From the NCBI GenBank assembly GCA_038496675.1, contig CM076651.1:22183019-22247018 (forward strand): a DNA stretch of 64,000 nt. Reading direction: 5' to 3'. Under the pieces are notes generated by a model. That model saw only the letters and a program-made list of their open reading frames with translations. It ran no database searches and was not told where the DNA came from. This document shows, one piece after another, positions 12,570-25,400 of the stretch (positions are counted from its first letter, which is position 1; every line of letters starts with the position of its first letter). Source of the DNA: Rachycentron canadum. Lineage: Eukaryota > Chordata > Actinopteri > Carangiformes > Rachycentridae. A program made the translations under genes and the position numbers.

Positions 12570-15500
12570 TCAAACCACAGTGACATCATGACAGTTGATA
12601 TCAGAGATGTGGCTCAGCTCTAAACCTGGGTCCTCTGCAGACCTGGGCTCCACTAGATCTGGTCTGCCTGGCTGTTGGCCTCTGACCTGAGAGAAGGAGA
12701 ACCCATCTAGAGGAGCATACTCTATCCTGTACAGACTGTCTTCACTGTTGCTGTAACTGGGATGAGAGGTGCTGATGTTGCAGAGATCGCGCTGAGCATC
12801 CTCTGGGAGCAGCAGGCCACACTTCTGGTGCACAGTCTGAACATCATCTGTTTGAATGCCTTTTTCCATCTGAGACATACCAATGGGGCCCTCCACCTCC
12901 TTCACCACGCTGGGTTCCACCTTACGGAACGTGTGACGGGCATACAAGCCGATGCAGAACATCTCCACAATCACACAATAGTGGTAGATCACTGTGGTTG
13001 GACAAATAGCACAGGAAACAGGTCTGAGGGGCATCAGTGATTACTGCGATTCCAGTAAGAGAGAAGTCTTTTTGTTATCTTGGTGTACTGGACACACAGA
13101 CAGTTCATTAATAAAGGCAATATTATCTTAATTTCAGTTTCTATTCAATAAATATAGCTAAAAAGGTACTAAAGGTACTCAAAGAGGATTTGTTGAACTT
13201 CCACTTTTATTTGTATTGCCTTTATTTAATGTGTCAAAACTTCTAATTTTATGAAGAATAAATATTATTTCTACCCACCACTCATTCAGTTTGCATATTT
13301 TCCTCCCAAATTACAAGTAAGGCCTGTTGGGAAATTCTAATTTGACCAATGAGCATTCTCCTTGTCATTTCTGAAAACTGTTTTTTGTTTTTTTCCCTCT
13401 TTTAGCAAGAAGCAAATGGAGCAAATTCAAAAGGATGCAGAAAAACAATTCCATGCATTTGTTACATAAAGACTGGACTACTGTAATTCACTATTATCAG
13501 GCAGTCCCAATAACTCAATGAAAAGCCTTCAGTTGATCCAAAACGCTGCTGCGCAAGTACTGACAGGAACTAGAAAAAGAGACCATATTTCTCCTGTGTT
13601 ACCTTCTCTGCACTGGATCCCAGTAAAATTCAGAATAGAATTTAAAATCCTTCTCCTTACATACAAAGCTTTTAATGGCCAAGCTCCATTATATCATAAA
13701 GAGCTCATAGTTCCCTATCATCCCAGTAGACCACTTTGCTTGCTAAATGGAGGTTTACTTGTGGCTACTTGTGGTTCCTAGAGTCTCATAGTAGAACGGG
13801 AGGCAGAGCCTTCAGCTGCAATGCTGCTCTCCTATGGAATCAGCTCCCAGTGTTGGTCCGGGAGGCAGACACCCTCTCTGCATTAGGTTTAAAACTTTCC
13901 TCTGGATTAGGTGTCTCCTTTTATCTCTCTTTCTCCTTCATGCTACTACATGTCAGTAACTTTATATCTTCCCTTTCTGTCCTCTCTCTCCTTATTCTGC
14001 AGGTACAGAATCACAGCGGACCACATGTTCCTGCTGAACACCTGCTGTTGCAATAACTATTATTAGATATGCTACTATTAGTGTGTCCTCCATTATTTTA
14101 ACTTACAGGTGTACAGCTGCATCTCTCTCACCCAACTGGCCCAAGAGTTCAGCCTGTTAAAAGGAAGTTTTTCCTTGTCACTGTCACCAAGTGATTCCTC
14201 ATGGTGGGAATGGTTGGGTCCCTTTTAATAACTTTATAAAGAGTTTGGTCTAGACCTGCTCTTTATGTAAAGTGCTCTCAGTACTCTCAGTATAGACCAA
14301 CAGAGCCAAGGCTCTGGACTTAAGCAGTGCTATTAATGCCTTTGCTGCACTAAAGGCCCAGCAGAAGAACTTCTAATGGGTGAGTCCAGGTTTTTGTTTT
14401 TATGGGTTTAAATCTATAGGAGTGTAAATGTTAGCTGTCATATGATCGAAATGGTGTAGCTACATTATATAGCGCTACTAGATAATGTGACCACAGATAA
14501 TGTAGTTACACCATTTCCATCCAGCCTATTACAATTGGCTCAATCATAATTATACACACACAACTCAACTCAGGTCCACTCACTCAACATTTCAAGAATT
14601 TCAACCACACCAAACAGTCTCTATCAGCAAATAGAACATGCAGGTTTCAACATGTGATCTGTTGGTTGATATTTGGAGAGGTCACCTCTGATATCATATG
14701 TTCATATAATTATATATGAACATCTAATAAAATACCCCTATAATCTTTCTCTAGCTGTCCATGGATGAGGACCATGAGACACAGTTAAAAGACAATAAGT
14801 GCGTTTGTGTAAAATGAGTAAAATGTGAGACAAGACCTGGGATTCTCTACAATTACTGGTTGTTCCTAAACTACAGATTGAGTGCTTAACATATGATTGA
14901 GACTGGGAGATGCCAGGTGTGCTTGGACTTACGCTGGGACCTGGCCAGGACAGAGAAGGGTGGTGTGCAGGGAATCACCTCCAGAGCACCCATGGTTTCT
15001 AAGATGCCACTCTGCAGACCACACAGCACCAACACCATAATTATGCAGATGAACTTGGCTCTCAGTCCATAACCAGGAAGAGCGTTCTTAGTTGCTTTGT
15101 AAAACAGGAGGTGGCCATAGAAGGACACAAAAGTTGATACACATATGATAGCATTCACATACAGGTTTGGGTTGACTGGATTCCCCTGAAGAACAAAAAG
15201 ATTGTTGTTAGTGATTTCATCTTTCAACTAATTCAAGGCTTTACTGTCCTCCTGAAGTTGTCTGTGCAGCAGTTTATTATGACTCAGGTTAGGCTTACTG
15301 TGGGGTGACATCTGGTGGCTGTAGCAATAACGTCAAAGAGGCTACATCCATCTGTATTTACACTCTGTGGTGACATAGCGTCAAGAGTAACATCTCTTAA
15401 TTCAACATGGATATCAGCCACAGGAGCAAGTGATATCAGTTGTTGGCAGTTTAAATAAGCCTCAGCTTCAGTAAGACCTTCATATGTTTCAAATGGACTT

Positions 15501-18263
15501 CATAGAATTGATCTGCTGCGATCATGTCCTCCTCCTACCTTCCTGATCTTTAATAAGCCTAAGTCTGTTCTGCCTCCTGACTGTTTTCCTTAGGTTATTG
15601 ATAAACAACAAACATACAGGAAGTATAACAAGAAGAACAAACACTCCACGCACTGTCCTTGGTGTACTGAGGGACTGCATAAAAATCACACATCTGAACA
15701 CTAACTTTAATGCATGATGCTTAGTGGGAGAATGAGCTATGGTCGAGGTCTGAATAAATGACTCACATCACCATAGGCATAGCGCTCATCTGTCCACAGG
15801 ACGAGAGTGACAAAGAACAGGATGCTGCGGACCACAGAGAGCTGCAGCACAGCCACCATCATCCAGCCACGGCTGCTGCTGCACAAAGAGGGAAGCGTCA
15901 ACATCTCAGCAGCATCTCATACAATGAAGTTTACACAAACCTGAAAATACATGTATGTATAAACCTCTACAACACAAGGCCTGTTCAACTGGCAGCCCGC
16001 TGACCTAATTCAGCCCATAAATCAAGTCATCAATTAATTGTTTAATTACAAATAAATTAAACCTAGAGAAAAAAATAATGTGAATAACTTCATATTTTTG
16101 CCACAATAAATCGTCTAAACCACAGAGTGACATTATTGGTTCTGCGCTCTCCAACCCTGTGTTTGCGAGGGGTGGATCCATGGTAGATCCATGTCATCAT
16201 AGGGGCCCTTTTCTCAGTGACTTTAGTGGAGAGAACTAAATTTTCAAAGGTTGGTTGTGTTATGCATTTAAGAAGGGAAACACATTCATCAAAAAACACA
16301 TTCAGGTGGAGAAATGTACAAACCAGTTAGCTCCTGATTACAGGATCCTAGTGTTTTTTCCATTGTTCCCCTGTCTTGTCTGTGTGTTTGTCTGGAGCTG
16401 GGCGGAGCTGCGGACACCACTCTCCTGCACACCTGCTTTTCATCAGCAATCAAGCCACCTTCACTCAGTCTCTAGTAAGGATTACTGTTTGCATAGTACA
16501 TGCAGAAAATGGAGCTAGACTTAAGCACAATTGAGTCTACCTGCTGGGCACTGCCTGTCACCTTCGACTGCCACCGAGCCAGGTAGAGGTACGAAAGGCA
16601 ATTTGTTGTTTTTTCTTTTCAAAAAAAGAGTATAAGAATAGTAACAAGAATGATATTAGCTAAGGGAAAAGTGATTTCAAGAAATGTGGCCCCCTGAACT
16701 ACATAGTTGAATGGTCTGGTCTACACAGTGCTACTAACTGAGATAGACAGGTGGCGATTGCTGCCATCACACCTTAAAGTACTCTGAAGATGCGGTACCT
16801 GTGACATTCACTAAATATTGTCAGTTTAGTTTGTCAGTTTCGGAGTGTGGCGTGTACAGTTGTGCACCTATTGATAGCCACCATTGGGAGACAGCAGCAG
16901 CAGCAGCAGGGGAAAGGGTCTGGAGACACCTGCTGTCCAAACAGAGTAACCAGCATACGAGCTTTCCCTCCAAAGAAGTCTGTGATTAGGCCCATAAACT
17001 TCAGCAAGGTCACACAGTGATACCTGCACATACACACACACACACACAGATTTAGTTCAGGAACAATGCACCAGTGTAGATATGACTGCAGTATCTCAGT
17101 ACAGTGTTCATGTTATCAAAGTTAATGTCAGGACTGTTAACTCACAGTGAAGCAACAAAGTTGCACAAAGAGGAGGAACGTGGCACATACAGCGCTATCA
17201 GAGAGGTCAAGGCAAACACCTGAGTGAAACAAGAACATTTAGTGCCTATGACAAAGAGCAGATAGTTACATTGGACCTAAAATTCAATGGACTGTAAAGT
17301 TTAAGAGGAGGAGCTGTATGGGACAAAGGGGCCTCATGTTACCGGGTACATTCCTAATATCCACATGTAGAGCTGTTTCCGCCTGGACGAGGGGGTGTGA
17401 CGCAGAAAGAAGCCCACTTCCTCCAGAAACACACCCAGCAGAATGACAGCCATGCCAGCCGGGATGAGGAAAAGCCACAAATCATCCTTAATGGCTGAGA
17501 GAAGATAATCACATGGACTGATCAACACACTGAATACCTGGCCAGAGATATTCATCTGCTTTCACCAGAACCTTTGATAAAGTCAGATTCTGAGACTAAA
17601 CCTGACATTATCCTCATGCTGACCCCTGAGATGCATCACTTGCATACTGTGAATGACCTGTGAGTGCTAAAGTGGAAGTGGTTGGGGTTAAGTTTATATC
17701 CAGTAGTGGAATTCTTATACTGATCTCATCTACATTAAATAACTTTCTTAGGGCTTCTCATTTATTTCACTGTAGTTGATATCAAGGCTTCTTTTCTGCC
17801 TCTGCTGATGCAGCTGAATAATGCTTAGTGGATTTAAGGTAATAAAATACAGCAGCAGTCTGTCCTTCCTTTGGTAGACAAGGACAGCAGTCTGTCCTTA
17901 TCTACCGATTTAGCTCCTTTTACAAGAGTTTTCCAATATTTTCTGAATTGTTAGAAAATCATTGTAGAATGAATGTGATCATTTGTTTTTACATCAGGGA
18001 GAACAGCACATACAGTACCTCACTCAGAGAATCATACAAAACAGAAAAACAAATATTTAAATATTAAATAATAATAGTATATTAGTGGTTACATTCAACT
18101 GCAGTTAGAAGTGTTCTCGGCTCTGACAAACATCAACACTTAATGAAACTTAGTGAAATGTTCTTCCTCCACATTCAGCTATTGACTTACCACCAAAGAT
18201 TTGTGAGGACAGAGGAATCTCTGGCCTGATCCAGCTACAGTTGGGCCCTCTTCCAGTTCTCAT
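12570..18263 (-). CDS. slc51a: slc51a-like organic solute transporter alpha subunit, 7 coding exons
   Basis: Exons on the minus strand, 5' to 3': 18263-18191, 17494-17343, 17219-17146, 17023-16868, 15878-15767, 15185-14933, 12991-12570. Splice phases agree at every junction and give 413 aa with a TGA stop. SLC51A pairs with SLC51B to export bile acids and steroids across basolateral membranes. Family signals are 'DDLWLFLIPAGMAVILLGVF' (TM1, about residues 28-47), 'YVPRSSSLC', 'DFFGGKARML', a run of six Cys at 139-144 after 'PDPFP', and 'GLRAKF...CTPPFSVLARSQ' near 240-272; these parallel the human protein. The start ATG follows no nearer in-frame alternative. The C-terminal tail (about residues 290-413) is longer than in human (340 aa). 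The donor after exon 4 is GTGCAC (weak), and exon 5 has a CAGCAG acceptor, so one or two residues there are uncertain. It could be a fish paralogue rather than the one-to-one orthologue. Confidence 0.85.
13455..14300 (+). mobile_element. L2-like LINE 3' part inside the last slc51a intron
   Basis: Plus-strand open frame 13518-13781 reads 'KSLQLIQNAAAQVLTGTRKR', 'SLHWIPVKFRI' and 'LLTYKAFNGQAPLY', the C-terminal end of an L2/CR1-like ORF2. It shifts frame and continues with 'GRAFSCNAALLWNQLP'. The 3' UTR contains 'AAGGAAGTTTTTCCTTGTCACTG' and 'AGAGTTTGGTCTAGACCTGC' (14161-14262), shared with the fragment at 25998-26665. It is 5' truncated and inserted antisense to slc51a. Confidence 0.82.
17027..17050. 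repeat. Short CA run next to slc51a exon 4 acceptor
   Basis: In transcript sense the sequence is a TG run ending in ATGTGCAG directly at the exon 4 start (17023). It supplies the tract where a polypyrimidine run is usual. Confidence 0.85.
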
Positions 18264-19116
18264 TGTAATGCTGCTTTGCTCTCTGTCCACACTCAGACAC
18301 TAACACATTTATCACAGTCAGCTACAAAAATTAGCTTTGTATTGGCAGCAATAGATAAACATTGTCATGTCCCTGAATCACGGATGATCCAGAGGCCGTG
18401 GTGGTCAGATGATCCAAATTTTGTCCTGTGGTTTCCGTGTTGGTTGGAGCAAGGAGACATTAATGATTGACTAGAGACAGGTGAGAAGACAGGTGGGGTC
18501 CAAGTCCATCCAAGAGGCCACAAATCATGTGAGAAGAGCGTAAGTTTAGTTATGTACTGGCTACTGGGCCTAATCTGCATTAGGCACTTCAACATAGAGA
18601 CACCATTCAAACAAAAATATTCAGCTCAATTAGGACATTTAAGATGTATTCAGTTTTTTTTTTTTTATTTCCTACTTACAATTTTTTTCTCCATTAAGTT
18701 GAATGGACAGAAGTTTCAAAAGCCACAGTTTTCATGCATTTTCAGCCCCTCCCTCATTCATACTTTCAACAAGAAACCCCCTCAAATTTCAAAATGCTTT
18801 TTTGGTTCTATTCAACATTTAAATCCTATTCATAGTTTTCACACAATAATCCAAGTTTCATGAACATTTTTGGATGGAATCTTGCCAATGACACCTTAAT
18901 GAGTTGTGAAAAAAGCTTGACACTATATAGAGAAGTTGAAGTTCTTAAAGTGCAAAGCCTTACTGTCACTGGCTCTACTTTTTGGAGCAGCAGCTTACAT
19001 CCATTTTGGGAGCTGTGACAGTAACCATCACTATGGAAACCATTAACTGCAGCTGGGCACACTCAGCAGATTTAGATCAGATGATTATACTATATAGCAC
19101 ACAGAAAGATAAACAG

Positions 19117-19179
<63 letters not shown>

Positions 19180-20634
19180 GATGCACACACTCAAAAATAC
19201 AAACTACCTGGTGCCAACTTAACAACAGCACAACTCCATTAGTCCCCTTAGTTTAGTTCTACTTGTTTCTGAAACTATATAGTTTAGCTGTGAGGAAAGT
19301 GACTGAGGGAAACTTTCAAACCCATTTTAGTTTGTTAGACTCTACATAATCTCAATTTAGTCATGCTTTAAATATGCTTACAGTAGCCTTACATTTATGA
19401 ACTGATGGCTAGCTCAATAGTGAGCCCTGAAGATATCACTGTGGATAACTGGTTTTCTTCCTGGGGCTGCCCTAACCTGGTGGAAGCAAACAGCCTTCAT
19501 CCTTCTGGATAGGTGCTGCCTGGAAACTTGTTGGTTCTAAAGTGGGAGATGCGGGTGCACTGACATGATTTTGTTTGTAGAACTGATGAACTGTCAGACC
19601 TCTGCCTAAATACCACCATATTTCCAGTCCAACAGAGGGTTGGACTTTAATACTACAACTTATAACACAGTTCAGTTTCAGCTTGAAGAAACAAAATCAC
19701 AATTTTCTAGTTATTCAAGGGCTTCATGCTAAAACACGCCAGACAGAAACATTCTCCATAGTTCCTTGTCACATCTGATTATTAGAGGCTTAAGAAAATA
19801 AGATCTTGATTTTATGTTTGTAAAGAAAACTAAAATTATAAAAATGTATGCTACAACTGCTTGATTTAGTAGAATAATTCTAATGATAAATGAATAATTA
19901 TAAAATCCACATTGGAGCTAAATGCTACAAAATTAACTGCCCCATTTCTGTACTGGGTCTGACCCAAATTAAATTAATAGTAATTGTCTTTAGTGGCACT
20001 GACACTCAGGTGCGTTTCATTAGGTTTGTATTGTTTACTTGTCCCAGTGAATACACATTAGAAATAAATGTAATGATTATTCACAGGTTTTTGAGATCTG
20101 TCTGAGGTAACTATAAAATGGGGGGAAAAAAGTCTCTTTCTGATTGTGATGCCTGTGCCCTGGTCCTTGTTCTGTCAGGTTCTTACTGCTGATGATCACA
20201 GGTCAGAAGCTTGTTTATAGTCACTGAAACGTTTACTAGAAAACATACACAGTGGTTCAGTCATACAACATGACAATAGTTCTAATTCAAAAGAATTTAA
20301 GCTCACATCTCACTACAGCTGTTGACAGACCAGTGAAGGAGGTCTTACATTAACATATTTTAATGCATTCACATCACTTCATGTCAATATGTCTGCAATG
20401 ATCCTTTAATAAAATGTTGCTCAATGTTTCCTTCTCCCTCCAGTCTGTCCTCCTGTGGTGACTGCTCGACACTCTCAACAAGTTTGTTGATTCCTGGGCA
20501 CAGATGCATTATCCACCTGTCCCACCTGCTCTCCACTGGAGCGGATGCATATTCTTCAGTCCCATCAGATCCATTGTGACATACCCAGTGTACAATGAAG
20601 TCCTGTGTCTTCCAGCCTTCGCATCTGCCCCATG
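18264..20634. other. Spacer between slc51a start and porcn stop
   Basis: Both neighbouring genes run on the minus strand, so this 2.4-kb spacer must hold the slc51a promoter and the porcn 3' UTR. Candidate minus-strand poly(A) hexamers (ATTAAA, read as TTTAAT on plus) occur near 20361 and 20405. A pure (CA)n lies at 19121-19177. No further exon was recognised. Confidence 0.5.
19121..19177. repeat. (CA)n microsatellite
   Basis: About 28 uninterrupted AC units between slc51a and porcn. The short open frame crossing it is repeat translation. Confidence 0.97.
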
Positions 20635-22447
20635 TTACTGAATCAAACGGTAGAAGATCCAGCAGCCAAACACAAGCCAGTGGCTGGCCCAGTTCAGTTC
20701 GGACCACCTCTGGATGGTGTGGATTGCTGCATAACCCTGTAAAACAGGAGACAAACACACACACCTGGATGAAACATGTAACACCACACACCCTGACAGG
20801 AGGAGTTTGACAGTGTCACCAAAACACTGTCCAGCTCACACTGCACTGATCTAGTTAGTGCACTAACCTGTCCTCCACTTCAATAGGTCAAACATATTAT
20901 TTAAAATGTGCAGTCCTCCACACATTGGTCACTGCAGCCCCACCAAGACTGACAGAGGCCAGATTCCAGGTAAAGCTAAAGAGCTAATGAGGATTCCTGT
21001 TTATGTCTTTGTGTCATTGATATTATCAGTTTCTGCGCCTCTCTTGTTAATTCAGCGAGGAGAACTTGCCAAACACAGAAGAATTATGAATATGCTTTCA
21101 GCATTTAGATGATTTCATCACATGAAATCCTGTGGGTCAGCGTCATTTCTTATCATTCAAGTGTTGTCTCAAAAAGTAACTTTCAAAGTTAAAATAACTT
21201 TTTTTTTTAAAACTTAAACAGAGGTGGTGAAGTCTCCTCTTCCTGAGTTACAGTGTTGAATATGATGTTTTACTGAAGTTGACCTTTAACCTCTGATAAC
21301 CAAATTGTAATTAGTTCATTGTTGAGCATAGGTGAACCTTTGTGCCAGATTTGAGGGGATTCCTGAGACAAAATATCCATGTTGGTTCACATCTGCCTAA
21401 TGGAGCCAAAGCATTGTGGCTTTCAGGTGTTATGAAAATATTTAGTTTTTCGTTTGCTCTTACCTCTTCTACTTCTTGCTCATCAACTCCAGGATCAAAC
21501 ATAGAGCCCAGGTAGGTGAGGTGGAAAATGGCGAGGAAGCTGAAAACCAGGTTCAGCGCTGCCACCCAGTACTCCTACAGTCCAAAACACAAACATCTTC
21601 TGAACCCCTATACACTTTCAAGTGGGATAGGGATATTTATCTCTTATTTCCTGTTTATCAAATTCAGGATAAATAGAGGTGAACACATCCTGAAAATCTC
21701 TCCACTGGTTAAACCTCTCATCCTGCTGCAGTGCAGCCAATGAGGTACTACAACAATAAATCAATGTCTCTCTATGTTCAGTGTCAGAGCTAGAAATGAT
21801 TATTATTGTTAAAATTTTACTTCTACTTTTAATGATACTGCTTATCGATCTGGTATTTTATCTGTATTTTTTGTTATTTCATAAGAGAAAAAAACAAAAA
21901 TTAAGGATGGAATCAACATTGTTTTAGCATACACACTCAATTAACATTAGCAAAGTAATAAATATTGCTTTGAACAAATCAAATCAAATCACTACTACTG
22001 GCTGATTTTGTGATGCCAAATGTAAAAGAAATGTAATACACAATAATTTACTACAGGTCTTTTCTCTTACAGTATTCTTACTGTGCAGTAGTTCACCAGC
22101 AGCCCCCACATCACTAATCCCCCCACTGTCTGAATACTGAACACTCTGATGATGCTCTGTCCATTGAATTGAAGAACTCCTAGAACAATCAATATCAATG
22201 ATTATTTTCTTATTGTTAACCTATGTTGGTATAACTTAGATAACTCTGTGTGTTGACTCCAGGCTGCTAGTACACAAAACACACCTAAAACAGCGACAGA
22301 TAAACTATGAGCTTGGCAGTCGAAATTATGCATTTCTCCTCCTGGATGTGATGGACTTTCAATGATCACTCATGTTTTTGTTCTTAAATGGATAAGACTT
22401 TTGAATGTTTCATTCTCTCCAACATTGCCACTATGAGCTGTGTGTGT

Positions 22448-22488
<41 letters not shown>

Positions 22489-25400
22489 TCAGGAGCTTCA
22501 GCTCATGTTCACATTAAACGTCAATATGTGACCTGATGGTGTCAGGATATGGACCACACTAGAACAGCAGAGACTGCATCAAATGGCACATTAACTTACT
22601 TCAACACTGATTCTCCTTCCGAAAATAATGATGATCTTAAAACGTGTTTGCATGTTTTGCTTCACACAGCTAAGTAGAGCTGGAGTTTTACCTTCTTGTG
22701 CTGATGGCTGCAGCCTGAGTTACAGGGCCTAGACAGGATACAGGCACCGAAGATGGACGCAAGCCTCTTCCTCAGAACTGAGAACCAGAAGAATACAATG
22801 ACCATTCAACAAACTGGTTCACCTTTACTAAGACGATTACAGTATTAGTTCGTGTGTAGACAGTAAAATGCTCTTATGTACAAGCGGAAATGTTATTCAT
22901 ACCATGTTCAACATATGTGATGAATCCCAGAGAGAGCAGAACAGCTCCCAGGTGAAAACTCAGACCCTGAACAAAATAAACAGCACATTTAGATCTAGTG
23001 ACAAATATAATTAGACCCATTCATTTTAATGACATCAGTGTCTCCTTTCTGGTCAACCTGCAGATGATCTGCCTCCATGTTAAACCTCAACAGCTTTGTG
23101 ACCTGAACTGACGATAGCATACAGTTTATCATTATCATCAACATCAAGTGACAACTATCCCTCATCGTGTAGTAAGAAAGCTGTGTTATCAAACATCAGC
23201 ATTTATCTCATCAACAAAAACTGACAAAAAACTTGAGACTGAAGCTAAATGAGAAGTGATGATTTCAAAGATGGACAAATGAACATGTGCTTATCACTGT
23301 TTCAAAGTCTTATTCAGCAACCTGTAAGAATGAAGCACACCCTCCAGCTGCTGAAAAGTAAACGCATACACAGGACTTCACTAAACTTTTGTTCAGAGGT
23401 AGGTAGGTAGGTAGAGGTTGGTAGGTATTTGTGTCCTGTCTCTGTTTGTTGTGTTATCTGACTTAGGGGTGGGCAGCACAAAACCCATATTTAGAACCTC
23501 TCACTGAATTCACAATGCACAAATACACAGTCACTTAATTCAGTTAATACTTCCTCGAGGAACTGACTGACCTCATGTTCGATTATGTGCCTCCTCACCA
23601 CTAACTAACGTGAGTCTCCATTTGCTCAAAGTAAAGCTGGTGATCTGGACAACATAAACATTGCACCTCAGGCAACATCCACAAAACATAACTTCTGTTA
23701 TGGTTCCTCCTCTGTCCACCTGACTCCAGTTTTCAGCCCCTAAATACTTTTTCCCTGTGTCATTCCACTTTATTACACATAACTTAATTTATGGACATTT
23801 ATACTTTGATTTCTTTGTATGCGTGGATTACTTGGGTAGTTACCAACATCTGGTGAAAATTTTTATGTCAATAGCCCCAGCAGAAATATATTTAATGAGA
23901 AAAATGTTGATGCATTCAATACTTATTTTCCCTGCTCTAATTCTTAACAACTAGACAATGAATACAACAGTAGCTGTGTCCCAGTTCAGGGCCTGCATCC
24001 TTCAGCAGCTGCATTCAAAGACTGACTACCAATAATTGAACACTGGTAATGAAAGTAATATGTCAACAAACAACATTGACAGAGAGCATGAGGATTACAG
24101 TTTTAATTGTCAGTATTGGGCTTCAGCTCAGTTAAATAGCTAATGGTACAACTGTTAAAACCTTTAAACTGCTTGTAAAAAACAAGTCACATTTTCAAGG
24201 TTGCTAGGCAACAGTGCTTTCTGACACAACCATAAGGGTGGACACAGAAATTCCTTGGTAGACCAGACCGTCTCATTTTGGTTTGGCCTTCACAGTCTAT
24301 GATGGCATTCTCTGAAGTCAACCATCTTGCTTCACTAAAGAAATACTGTAACATGACAATGATTAGCTTCTCCTATCACATTAAGCCTGATTGGTGAACA
24401 ACTGAGTGAATCAGAGTGATGCTGAGAAACTAATACATGCATTCATCACCTCTAGGCTGGACTACTGTAACTCTCTGTTGTCAGGATGTCCGAAAAACTC
24501 TCTAAAGAGTCTGCAGTTAGTCCAGAACGCTGCAGCAAGGTTATTGACAGGAGTTAGTAAAAGAGAACACATCTCTCCCACTTTAGCTTCTCTCCATTGG
24601 CTTCCTGTAGGATATCGAGTCGACTTCAAAATCCTTCTGCTGACTTATAAAGCCCTTAATGACAAAGCTCCATCTTATTTGAAAGACCTCATAGTCCCTT
24701 ATTATCCTTCCAGAGCACTTCGCTCCCAGCATGCAGGTCTGTTAGTGACTCCCAGTATCTTAAAAAACGGACTGGGAGGTAGAGCCTTCAGTTATCGGGC
24801 TCCCTTACTATGGAACCAACTCTCTCCATGGGTCAGAGAGGCAGACACTCTCACTGCATTTAAGACTAGGCTTAAAACCTTCCTCTATGACAGAGCGCTT
24901 AGTTAGGGCCGGTTCAGGTAGCTCTGAACCATTCTTATGCTGCTATAGGCTTAGACCGCTGGGGGACACATCAGGTTACATGGAGCTCTTTCCTCTCCTC
25001 TCCTCTTCTCTCTTCTCCCACACTTTAAATTATCATTTTCACTATCTACTGCACCTTGTTGTTTGGCCTTGGTGTCTCAATCTCTCTCTATTTGTGTTTC
25101 CACAGATCCACCGAAGCTCCATCTATCTCCACCAACCGCCCCCTGCATCACCCCTTTTCCCCCTTTTACCCCTGCTGTTAAACCGACATGCTCTTCGCTC
25201 CCAGGAACCGGTCTACCACCCATTACCCCCATTAAGCTGCCTGACTCTCCCTGCCTTCCCTCCCACCAAAAACTGCCTTCATTAACTCCTGCACACCATT
25301 TCCATCTGTGCATATTCTGTATTGTTACCCGTTTTCTTGTCTGTATACAACATCTATTGCACGTCTGCCTGTCCTGGGTGAGGGATCCCTCCTCTGTTGC

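Noticed and set aside
16535..16605. Small exon-like segment in slc51a intron (AG ... CAGCAG then GTAGAC, minus strand)
   Set aside because: If included between exons 4 and 5 it brings an in-frame stop at once, and the direct join keeps the frame.
20384..20634. Continuation of the frame past the porcn end
   Set aside because: A different frame; the porcn frame stops at 20637-20635 right after the conserved C-terminal 'FGCWIFYRL'.
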